The notes beneath the pieces were generated by a model. That model searched no databases. It had not been told where the DNA came from and saw only the letters and a list, made by a program, of their open reading frames with translations. Position numbers and translations under genes: made by a program. Positions 19,912-31,900 of a DNA stretch of 39,681 nt are shown piece after piece. Position 1 is the first letter of the stretch. Each line of letters opens with the position of its first letter. The stretch is taken from NCBI GenBank assembly GCA_019648995.1, contig BLXT01002372.1, positions 930,526 to 970,206 on the forward strand, given 5' to 3'. Source of the stretch: Plakobranchus ocellatus. Taxonomy: Eukaryota > Mollusca > Gastropoda > Plakobranchidae.

Positions 19912-22900
19912 GTAAATTAGAATGTATTAACTTTTTGTTAAGTTTTTTGGAGAATTTGAAGTGAAATAATTTTTTTTTTTTTAAATTTTACTGCTTTTAA
20001 TGAAAATATAAAGGTCTCAGACACTTTTGCTTACATTGCATTTCACTTGATGTTATTTTTTTTTTTTTTGTTCTAAACTTATTTTAGTGCTGGTGACAAT
20101 CTGTATTTAGGCAGGGTGTAAGAGAGATGAGGCCACAAATTAGAGCTTCTTCTGCATTTATAAGCTAATACCTCTTTATAAATATTATATTTTCAAATGG
20201 TTTTTGAATGATGAATTTTCAAATGATATAAAAGGCAATGACATGAATGATGTGAAATTGGGCCACAAAAATGCCTAGCTCTGTCTCCACAGAGATGCAA
20301 AGCTCGTAACTATGAACCTAGATCTTGATGTAGATGTGAGTCATTATATAATTATATTTTCTTTGTCTTACATTTCCGCTATTTAACTCTACTTTTTGCT
20401 GTACATAAATTATAAATTTGTCAATTATTATTTTTCATATTTGATGTCAAATTGATTGAAGTGTTGGTCAACAAAACCCATCTGTTGACTTCTATAAAAA
20501 GTACTTGTACAGATTTCTCTTTTTTATGATTCCTAATACTTTCACTTTTTTTATGAGAAAATGAAAATGCAATACTTCTTCTTTACAGAAATTCACACAT
20601 GGTGGGAAGTTCCTGCCATTGCACACTTTTGCTCTCTGTTCAAGGCTGTGTTTGGTTTCTGCGACTTTGACATAGAGGTAACTTTTTTCATTGGCAATTT
20701 TGATGAGGCCAGCAAAAACCTGGCACATGGTGAAAATTTATCATATTCTGTATTATTCTATTTTCTAAATCTGCAGTGTTTTCTGTTCATCATGCTTTTT
20801 GGATTTTTTAAAATATATGGCGGGTTTCACAAAACTGGTTTCCCAAACATCCCAAATTTTGGAAAAAATAAAAGTGATTGAAAATAGTCTTATTATATGG
20901 AAAGGAAATTTTATGAGGATTTGAAATATAGCAAAATTTTGAGCGAGAGCCTCACCTCTTATGAGTAATAATGGTTCAAAGTGACCTCCCCTTGTTTTCG
21001 GAAATATCACTTTCTGCAAGGTGTTTCACATTTTGAGCTAGATAAAAATGAACTATTTCATGACAAATGACACACAACATGGCTAAATTGTATCTAGAAA
21101 TGCACCAGAGGCATAATTTTATGAATTTCACAAGGCAAACAACAAACATAAGGCAGGTTGACATGAAAACACAAGACCTAAGTAAAAAATGGAAGCAACG
21201 TTTCCTTTGAAAAAATCACAGCTTTATTTTAACAGATTATAAATTAAGCTTAGGCCAAGCATTACAGCTGTCTTAAACATAAATTATAAAAAATTCAAAC
21301 AAAAGTATAGGTCCCCTTGATAGGATCTACAATGGGATCGGAGAGTCTTGTTATAGTGTCTGTTCCCGGAGTGACAAGGCTCTCATCGGGAGTGTTAGGA
21401 AAAACCCAAACCTCCCCTGCTTGCTTGCTTGAGGAAGCTTTGGGTCTGAGACAACTGATGAACAATTGCCTACCATCATCAATCACCTCCAGTACTTAAG
21501 TTTTGAATAATTGAGTCTGTCCTCAATTTGCAATTAGACTAGCAGACAATTTTACGTAAAGTAAGAAAAGTTCATAGTATTTAGCCCTATATCTAGATCT
21601 ACAGATGTCCAAATCTAGAGAGGCCTAATAAAAAAAAAAATCTCGCAAAAATATCTAGATTCATACAATCAGTACAGTCAACTGGTCTATACAGTTATTT
21701 TCTCATTAAAACAATTTTTTTTCTAACTTGAAAACTGTAATGTCGTTTACAAACTTATTTTAAAGTGTTTCCGTAAACAGACGTTCCCAACAGTAGGCCT
21801 ATTGTTTCAGATGTATACAACGTTCGCTGCATTTGTGGTTGCGGTGAAACGACGGGCGCCGCCATTTTGTTTCCGATCAACAACGTTCTCCGCCATAATG
21901 GCTGCCACCTGTGTTACCGGAACACGACACCGGCGTCAAAGTAATTCCAAACTATTGACGCTCGCACCCGACTGCCCAGTTTCAAGGCTTAGAGATTGCA
22001 TACTATTGAATTTGAAAGAAAAAGAAGAAATATTTAACCTAAAACCACACAGAACAACTAATGGCAAGCTAAATTTCGGTTTTACCACACTACTATAGCC
22101 TAAAAGCATCTATGTTTGTCAAAAAATGTTTTGGAACACACCGAACTTGTAGATCTAGGCGAATGTCGGCGCGAACGTCGATAAGAAACACAATTTTAAT
22201 TAAGCAAAAGCACTCTACTTACCTTGGCTAAAGGTGAATTCCAATTAGCACAAGAATCGTCGATGAAAAAAGATTGTGTTTGATCTGCTATCGGGTTCCA
22301 AAGTCGCCATGAAACAAAATCTAGATGATAGTAAACTATGTAGCGAACGTCGATCAGTGCCGGAAACACACTGCTTTGAAACGAAAATATCTGATAAAGT
22401 GTCTCTAAATGCACGAAACTTCCATCTGTCGGGGTTTTATACACACTACTAATATCAAGCATCACATTTTTACCACCAAAAGAGTGATCATGATATCATT
22501 ACTAATAATAGTGGGCTATGTCTACGGTCCTCTAATCGGAAACGCACGACGTCCGCGCTTAGGCAATTTTAAAACAGCCACACATTTCTCTTCGCTCAGC
22601 AAATTGCAGCATTTAAGGTGTTTTTAATAGCGTTGACACTTATTCTTGCGTTTAATAACACCTAAAAGGTTTTCAAGAACAATTAGGTTCTAATAATAGC
22701 TTATATTTACATAGCATGTTAAAGTGGGAAATGCTGTGTTTCTGAAAAACGACGTCCGCACAGAAAAAAAAATAAATAAAAATAGAAATACGTCATCAAA
22801 ATGCATTTTGTTGCTTCTTGTGTTAATTTGAGGCACAGAAAACACATTGAAAGTAAAATGAATGTTTATTTTGGGTTATCTTTCTCACAACATTGTATGC

Positions 22901-25900
22901 AAGTTGCAACCTCTATACAACCCTCAATTTTGTGAAACCCGCCATATGTATATCAGAAGCTGAAATATTGCAGAATAAAGACAGAAAAACATGGAACATC
23001 AAAATGAGAAAATAGTGTTTAAAGTTTCTGCTCTTATTTTCTATGAAATTTTTCTTTTCTTTGGTTCACAAAACAATAAAAAGTGATTCTGTCCCATCAG
23101 GATGTGTTTTAAGTCAGTGCGCATTAATAAATATAGAAAATAAAAAATGTATTTAAGAGTTATTATTCAATGCATTTTTACAAAATTTTAGGGAAAGAAA
23201 AGATCTAGAAGATGTTCAAAGTGATTCTCATCTTTAGAAACAAACCCTTCTATACACAATATTTCTGAATGATCTGCCAGATAAAATCTGCAGTATGTAG
23301 AGTATTTGCAGGTGATAAATAGTGCTGTAAATTATAATATCCTTCAAAAAGATTCAGTCTTTATAAAAATGGTCTAAATTTGGAATCTAAGCTTATAAAG
23401 AGAGCTTTTACCTTTAAAGATGAATTTACCTTTCTGAAATTATATAAAGCTTTTGTTAGGTCTCATTTGGAATATGGTAATGTTGTCTGGTATCAATCAG
23501 TAGCAATAGAAAATGTCTAAAAGAAAGCCACTGAGACGTTAAAGGAATGCCACGATTTGGCATATGATGAAAGGCTTAATTATCTAAATCTGTATTCTCT
23601 GAAGGGAAGGAGGATTACAGGAGATCTGATCAAAACCTGTAAAATTATCAACAACATTGAGGATATTGACACTAAAAAAATGTTTACATTTTGTTAGCAA
23701 ACTTAACAAGAAATTGAGACGGAAAATTATTTGATCAGTTATTAATATGAGAAAATAAAATTTTTCTGTTTCTGTTACTATCTATGGAACACTCTTCCAC
23801 TTGATGCAAAAATTTGCTAAAGCTACTAACAACTTTAAGAACGTTATAAGCTGTGATCCAAAGCTCAGGCAAATGTGTTATGAATTTCATGAAGGGCTAT
23901 CATGATACCATTCAATGAAACATGTAAAGCAGATCAATACAAAGGTGTTTAAAAAAAAAAAAAAAAAGACATTTATAGGCCTGAGGCATAAATAGTCAGT
24001 CCCTATACTACTACTACGACTACTCAGATCTTTACCATCAGTGCCAAGTAAGTAAGTCTGAAAGCTGAATTTGAGCAATCATTAATTAAATTCATAAGAA
24101 AGAGACAAGTACAATATCTAGGACTCATTAGTTGACATAAGGGCTCAGACATTAATTTGACAATCACTGTCCAAAATTTGATAGCAAACGCATTAGAAGT
24201 AGACTGAGAATAACGTACATTGAAAATCTTAACTCATTGGCAATAAGAAAGGGTAACAACAACAGCTATATTAGGTTAACTAAGAATAGGTTTGGGAGAA
24301 TGACTGTGATTGCCAATGTCTGTTTCAGGCACGACACCTGAAGAAAAGGTTGTTATAATATTGTTGTAAGCTTGGATTTATTACGTTAAGCTTTTCCTTT
24401 GTACCTGTCATGTTCTGATTTGATCTTCATTTTTACCTGGTGTTCCTCATTTTTGCACGGCACCATCCTCAAAATTGTTTTTGAGGGTTAGGTGTGTCTG
24501 CTCTTAGAGATATTTCAAGGTAAACTTGCTTACAATTATGCATGAAATATACAAAAACAAAAAATCCGAGAAGTAATCTTCAGTTAAATAAAAGTAGTGA
24601 GCCTTAAACAAAGGTATCATTTTTACAGTGACAAAACCTAAAATGCATGCTGTCATGACAAAGTGATACATTTTGTAGAAAACTAGCTATATAGCAAAAA
24701 ATAGATTGCATGCTTGTTTTAGAGCACCAAACAAATATATAACATGCATCAAACACTAGAAGACTCTTTCACAGGTTGTTAGAAAATCTGTATGTGATAC
24801 ATTGAGAATTTTTATTGCCGTAACCTTATTTGGTTTATTTGTTCCTGCTGCAAAATGTCTGATTTTGAGACAACATAAAATAATTGCCTTGTTTCATAGA
24901 ATTACCATCAAATCTGTCAAATTTTGGCTTTTAAACACTACAGCAAAGCGCTCACAACAGTTTTCTTTAGCATCCTACAATTTAGTTTTAATATGGAAAG
25001 CTATTATTACATTAATGACTGACATCATTTCTCTTTCAGCAGTTTTTTTTCTGTTTTAAAATATTCATAAAATTATTCAATTAAAAAAAACAAAAACTGC
25101 AAGTTAGGTTAGCAAAAAAAAATTTGAATTTTAGAATTTTGGATTTTTTTTTTCTTTCAGTAAAAACTACAATTTTGTGCTGTTTTTATAAATAATTTCT
25201 TTAGAGGCCTGCCTGTTTTTAAAACCTTTGTAACCTCACTGCCACCATATTTCTTTTCCTGCAAAGTACAAAGTTTGCAAGTTTGCAAGCGTTTACCTTT
25301 TATAATTTGCTTTAGACATAAGATTTTATAATTATAATTTCATACTATGAAATTGCATTTTTACATATTGCACAAAAGGCTTGGTGTACTGGTAAATACT
25401 GCTTTCAAATAGACCTGTTGAAAGCAAATAATATTATGCAATGAATTTAATCAAACTAATGATGGACTTGTGAATGAGCTATCTGACTAAAGTATGCAAG
25501 TCTCTTATTTTTTTTTGCCTTTGAAAAATGAAACACATGCAAATGTCAGTATCGAAATTTTTTCTTCTTCCCTTATTGTTTAATTTGATGAATTTTTTGT
25601 TGTATTGCATTGTTGTTAGAAAGTTATATGTAGATTAAATATTGCAACTTTTTGCCTTTTTTTTTTTTCATTCTATGTCTTCTTTGCTTTTTCCATTGAC
25701 CTCTAAGTGTAATAAATAAGTTCATAAATATAGGTGTATGTTGTGAGAACTGAAGTTGTTCTTCATGTTTTTTTTTTTGTTGTTGTTGTTTGTTACAGGA
25801 CCTAGAAGATGCTCTTCTTACCAGTCCAGATCTTGGGGGCAGCACCCTTGCTGTTGACATAATCTGTCAGCTTCTGAATGGCTGCTATGCGAGAGATGAC

Positions 25901-28900
25901 ATAAAGTAAGAAAAAAAATAAATAAATGCAATTTTTTTTTCTTTTTTAATTTTAATTTTTAATTATCAGTCAATACTAACATCATAGACTTAATCAACAG
26001 ATGCAGTCCTGCTGCTGAGTTTACATGGCATTTATGATATTTAAAACATTTACTGTGTTGTCCCCAGTATTTTCATTTTCACTTAGCATGGTGTGGAAAT
26101 AGAATGATTAAAAATTATCATTGATAGAATTTGCATAGTAACTAGTTTGAAAGGATAATATGGAAAAGAACAGGTCTTTTTGTCTAAAGTAAAGTAGTTC
26201 TAAATTGTAAACTTTGCAGCACAAACAGCCACAAAGTATGAAAAACTATGACATGGACACTTCATTACAAATTGAACACAAGGTAATGAAAGAGGAAGTA
26301 TTCTCAAAAGAGTTCAAACAATAAAAGTTGGTCAGTTTAGAAGGGAAATAAAAAAGAATGTATAAAAAGGGAGGAAGAAAGCAAAAGAGACTAAGAGTGG
26401 AGAAAAACTAAAAGAGGGATTGCCAATATCAAATGTAAATTCAAAGAAAAGGTAGGAACAACAACAAAAAGGATTAAAATAGTCCAAAACTTTTTTGCTT
26501 TTGCAACTTTAGTTTAAATTCTTTCAGTATCATTAAGGATTTTGCTCTTTCCAAAAGTTTCTGCTGGCTTATGAAAATATTCAGGTTTTGAAATTAGCAT
26601 ATTGAAGGTAGTGATTGACTAAAAATTTCTTTATGATTTTTTTAAAAAGAATTTTACTGACCTTTTGCAAACAAAATTGTTGACAAAAGATGAAATAGTC
26701 TCAAGACCTGTCTCATTGAGTCGGAAGTCAATTTTGAATGCTTTAAATCTCTGCAATAGTCTGAAACAAGATTCTATGAGCTTTTGTAACTGTAGAAACT
26801 AGCATTTTGATGGTTATTGCTTGCCAAGATAGCAGCATCTTAGTTTGTTTTGAAATATATGTTAAAAAAGAAGGGAAGAACAAATCCAAAGAATCATTAT
26901 ACTTCTCAAAATAAAATTTTTCTGTGCAACATCTAGCTCATTAGGACTGGTCTAGAAAAAAATGTATAAATGGTATTGTCTTGTTCAAAAGTGGATGAAG
27001 GTTCAATTCATATATGTGTAAATTGAAAGGGAAAAGATTTAGCAGGTATTTTGGTTAGAATATAGATTAAGATTTCCATTCGAGGTCATTTCTTCTTTTA
27101 CCACTTTTTGGTCAAGATTTAGAATCTGTCAGCTTTCTCCTTCCTCTTTTCACTCAACATCTAAGTCATTCCCTTCCTGATTCTCAGGCAGATGAAATTT
27201 AAAAAGTAAAAGTCATACGCTCAAAATGATTTTGTCAATCCATAGGCAAACTGTTAACAGGAGAGTGAAAGTATAGAAAGCTTAGGAGCCCATCTTTAGG
27301 ATTTAGATAAAATAAGAGTTGTTGACTTACAATTTTTTGCAAGTGGCCTTGAAAATTATCACTCAATTAAAATTTCCTGTCTGATTTGGGCTAAATCAAT
27401 AGACTCGTACATGTATCATTAGTTTTACATTTAATTTGTCAAAGATATTTTTTTTTAATTTTAGAAGCATTTCATCTTGGTATTTATATACTGGGCACTT
27501 TTTCAATTCCAGACTGCAAAACAAATATATAGAAATCAAAGTTAAATTCTTTTTTTATGCAAGAAATGAAGGTTTATTCAAAGATCTTAAGGCTTCTGAA
27601 CCAGCCAAGCTTCTATGTTTCTCATTACTTATCATTTTTATACAATTACCTGTATTGATAAAGTGTTTTTGTCTTCACAGGTACTTCAACTATGACTTGT
27701 TCCTGAAAGATATATTCAAGCAACGCTGGACAATAGAACAGGGCCGCCCTAACCCTTTCAATAATCGTACATTTTTAGAACTACCTATCAGGCTAAGGGT
27801 GGAAGTGCTGCATGCTCTGTGTGACTTTAGACTTGATGCTGATGATGTTGCTGAAATGCTTAAGGTGAATTACACAATTCCTATCAATGTGTATGTTTTT
27901 TGTCTTAGTAATTTTTTTCATTTTGTAAATGTACATCTAGATAAAAAAAAAGAATGAATTGCTGGATGTTGACATAGATCTAACCTCAAAACTTTAAAAT
28001 CTGATCATACATTATGCAAAAACTTTAGATTCAATAAGCAATCGTAAAAGATGAATCAATCTGTGCAATAATAAATCTAATTTCTATCTAGTTTGAATTT
28101 TTTTATATAGATCTAATAGAAGCACCTCAGTAGCCTTGACCAGGCAACAGTTAGTAGTGGCTAGCGTCACTATTCAAGTTCGGAAAAAAACTAAAAAAAA
28201 TATTGTGCAACAAGGCAATATGTTTACCCTGTTGCAATGCCTTCTGGATATTTTGATAATGATATAATGAGACACCACTCGCATACTTTACTTATTGAAA
28301 GCAATAAATGGACAGTATTATTCATCTTTTTTTTGTTTTTATATGATTTACCCAAGAGTTGCCAATTTTAAGTCGGAGAATCTTATTTCTACAAAATTGT
28401 ATCATTTTTAAGGAAATCCATTTTTAGTATTAATCCCACTTTTTAACTTTCTATTTTACAATAGGAAAAGATTTGTGTTGATATTTTGTCCTAAACATTA
28501 CAAAAAGAAAAAAAAATGTTGTGAGCTTTAACTTGTATCTTTTACTCTTAATTTTTCTCATAAGTGAATGCCATTTTGATGCTCTGCAAATTCTATCTCA
28601 TTTGTTTTTGTGCCCCGTAATTTATTTCTCTCATTGTTTAATTACTTATCCTTTAATTTCCTACCAACACTCTCTCTTTTCTTTGCTGGCCATCTTAGTT
28701 TGTGCAATTTGTTGACCAAAGGGAAAGCTATGGAAATCTGAAAAGCATGGCTGTGATATGAGGGACTTAAGAACATATAGAGAGTCAATTTTTTCGCATA
28801 CATTTGTGACACCTTCTATTTTAACCAATAGCCTCTTATGGACAAAAATGTAGAAATTTAAATTATAAATGCCCTTCATGATTGTGAAGATGTTTGGATA

Positions 28901-31900
28901 TTTCTGATAGTTTTTCAAACACATTAAAAGTGAAGGTGTATTTAGCCTTTAATAAAAAGCAAATGAACTTGAAAAGCCCTCTCATAATGCTACAAATTCT
29001 ATGATGACCAAATTTTTCTTTCTTCCTTTATTATTATTTTTTTTTTTTTTAATAGCTTGGTATGAGTGCATATCATAGTTTTTCTTTTTGCATGTAATAA
29101 TCATCTCTGACTTTGTGGGTCTGCAGGGCCTCAGTGGAGACAGTTTGAGAGTAGAACCTCTGGGAGTGGATGCAAAAGGATCAAAATACTGGTACTTTTA
29201 TGGCACACGACTCTACAAAGAGCTACCAGAGAAAGAGGAAGAAAACTCGATGTAAGGAAAAAAAATTGTTTTTGTAGAAACTTAATTATTTATTGAATAT
29301 GTTGCCTTTTTGTGAGGTGATTCTTTACATCTGTGAATGAGACTAAATTTTATATATATATTGAGTAGCACATGTTTGAAGTTGGCATATATTTTTTAAA
29401 GTTGAACTCTTTTTTTTTATACATTTGAAATAATCTTTTTAAGGCAGACCAAATGAATTAAAGTCAATATTTATAATCTTTTGAAAAAAAGTTAATAAAT
29501 AAATTTGATTACTAAAGCAATGAAAATAAATAAATAAATAAAAACATAGTGTAGCATTAGATCTATGGTATGTTACCATTCCGTGTAGCATAAGCAATAA
29601 GAGCTTCAATATTATTTTGAGGAATTTACACATATGACAATGATCAGTTCATCTTGTTGGCTCAAACAATTTAGAATCTAGTATAGATCTAGTGAACTAA
29701 GTTAAGTTGTGTTTCAAGACAAAGGTCCCAGGAATTTTTTTTTCCATGGTTATTTTTACTGTCAGTCATTTCTTTTCTAAAATTTATTTAGCTACATTCA
29801 TTATGTCTATTCTGTAAGAGAAATTTGGATTCGTATTGAAATCCTAGTTTTGCTTCTTGTTTTAATTTGCATCCTCTAACAAATTTCAAGCGTTACCTAT
29901 GCATTGTTACCTTACTTTTTTTTTTTCTATACTATGCAATTTGCTTCAAAATTGTAGACTATTATTTGATGTGTGTGTATCAAAAGAAGCACAAATTATG
30001 TAATGAAATATGTTGATTACAGTTTTGACTCTTGAGATTAAAGCTTTTGATTTTTCCAGGTTGACAGCTCTGATGAGATTTTTTTTGTTCTAAAAAACTT
30101 AAATCAATATTGTTTTTGAATACTAAATAGTTCATTGTTTTGACTGTGTCATTAGTTTCTATTCCAAAAGCATGAATAAATTTTTCTTATATACATACAC
30201 AAATATACAGTATGCATTACCCCACCCATCAACAGTTTAAATCTTATGTTTCAAAATTCACGAAAATTTAAGCAAAAAAACATAGGCCCATTTTGAAAAG
30301 AAAAAAATACTTCACCTAGTCACAGAGAAACAATATTCTCCTTAATCTCAAACTGGTAAAGCTAGGCTTATAGTGAAGTCTGGATCATTGACTTGCAATA
30401 TTGACTAACTGTATGAATAAAGTTGTAAAAGGTCTCCTAAATTTTCAAGTAATGAAGTATTCTTTTACCAATACATTAGTCATTGATATCATGTGTATGT
30501 TTGTTTGTGTATTGCTATGAGAAAGAGTATGGTCTAAAACCTTTTTTCTACTAAGAATAGGTCAGTAACCTTTGTTCTAATTCTAAATGGAAGAACACTC
30601 ATATAGCATCCACCAAGCCTATCACACAAACTTGCTCTTCTAGTCCTTAAATATAAAACCCATGAAATTTTTCTATGACTGCATTGGTTGATAATTAAGG
30701 ATATACACAGGTATCCACAAGATTTACATGTGAATGTTGAGGAACTTTGGCTTAAAGCAGGTAAAATGTGATAGCCAATACAGAGGCTCCCAGCTATTAG
30801 TATTACCAGATGGGAGAGTCTGTGTGGGTTGTTGGACTTGCTGTACATCATTAATTTTGCTCACAATCAAGGCGGTGTATTGGCTTGGTGCTGAAGTTGG
30901 GTTTTACAAACCGTTAGGTTTTTTTTTTCTCTCTCTCATCAAAAATGTCTGTTCTCTTTCATTTGTGTACAAACAGATAAAGATTGGTGAATATAATGAA
31001 AATACAGTATGCGATATGATTTGAATGCAGATTTATTAAAGAGAAATTAAATCTGAATTGATCAGGGTAAAGCGACCACGGGGACGACCTAGAAAAACAT
31101 CACTTGTAGAGGAGGAGCAGAGTGTGGAACTGGACAATGAACACATTGAAGAGCAGGAAGAGGATCTAGATAACGAAGAAGAGCAAGTAAAAAGAAACCC
31201 TGTTTTGAGTGCAAAGCCAAGGCAAGCAAACAAGGAGGAACTAGAGGAAGAAGAAGAAGAAGCCAATATTGACTTTGAGAAAGATGGAGAATCAAAGTGT
31301 GCCATGGATGAAGAGCAAGAGGAAGAGTCTGAGGATGAGATTCAAAGAGAATTGGCGTGAGTGACAAGGCAACAAGGTTTATAAGTGAATGGCGTTTCAG
31401 TTATCGAGAGAGAGCCCTTTTACTATTTTGAAAACGTGCTTAAGACTTATTAAATTGACATGAAGTATCTCTTGTAATAGGATAGGACTGTTTTTATTTT
31501 TGATGTCATGATGTAAAACCAAAGTTTGTTTCACACTAATCTGTCCCATCATAGTTTAGCACACAATTTGATAACTGGTTTTTATCTTTTACAGATTATG
31601 ACTTTAAACCAGTGATTTGGGTTATTAAAGTTTACATTTACTTTATACTTATTTTTTACCATTTATTAAAGCAAAGTCTGAACAAGGATATGCCATTTTT
31701 TTTTTCCCCGTTGTTGCTTTTTTTTTTTTTCTGCTCAATCATTCTCTTACTCCTGTTATGAACTATAGAGTCTAGTTATTTTTACAAGTAGCAACTAAGA
31801 AAATGTTGCATACATACTTTCCAGGTGCTCTTCATAAATGCAAGATCTTGATATTGATTGATGCTTTTTCTCCCTTGTCTGTACAGGGAAGCGCTGTATG

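Larger units (their letters stand above)
20819..22943. mobile_element. 2.1-kb element with terminal inverted repeats, in CECR2 intron 2
   Basis: GGCGGGTTTCACAAAA at 20819-20834 recurs as its exact complement at 22928-22943, and ATAT flanks both ends (20815-20818 and 22944-22947). The flanks allow either an ATAT duplication or a TA duplication with one more base in the repeat, so the superfamily cannot be set. No transposase was recognised, so it would be non-autonomous. The interior contains CpG-bearing, promoter-like sequence (21,820-22,560), unlike the surrounding AT-rich intron. Confidence 0.6.

Noticed and set aside
21802-22098. 98-codon plus-strand frame in the CpG-containing patch
   Set aside because: Arg/Thr/Ser-rich translation typical of CpG promoter sequence; no homology recognised and no splice signals.
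24802-25059. 85-codon plus-strand frame, hydrophobic
   Set aside because: AT-rich intron sequence, no signal or family pattern, no splice support.
27436-27957. A 173-codon plus-strand frame as one gene
   Set aside because: Only its middle (27681-27864) is conserved CECR2, bounded by consensus splice sites; the ends are intron read-through.
30534-31024. Open frames on both strands in CECR2 intron 5
   Set aside because: No recognisable domain, no splice context; expected by chance.
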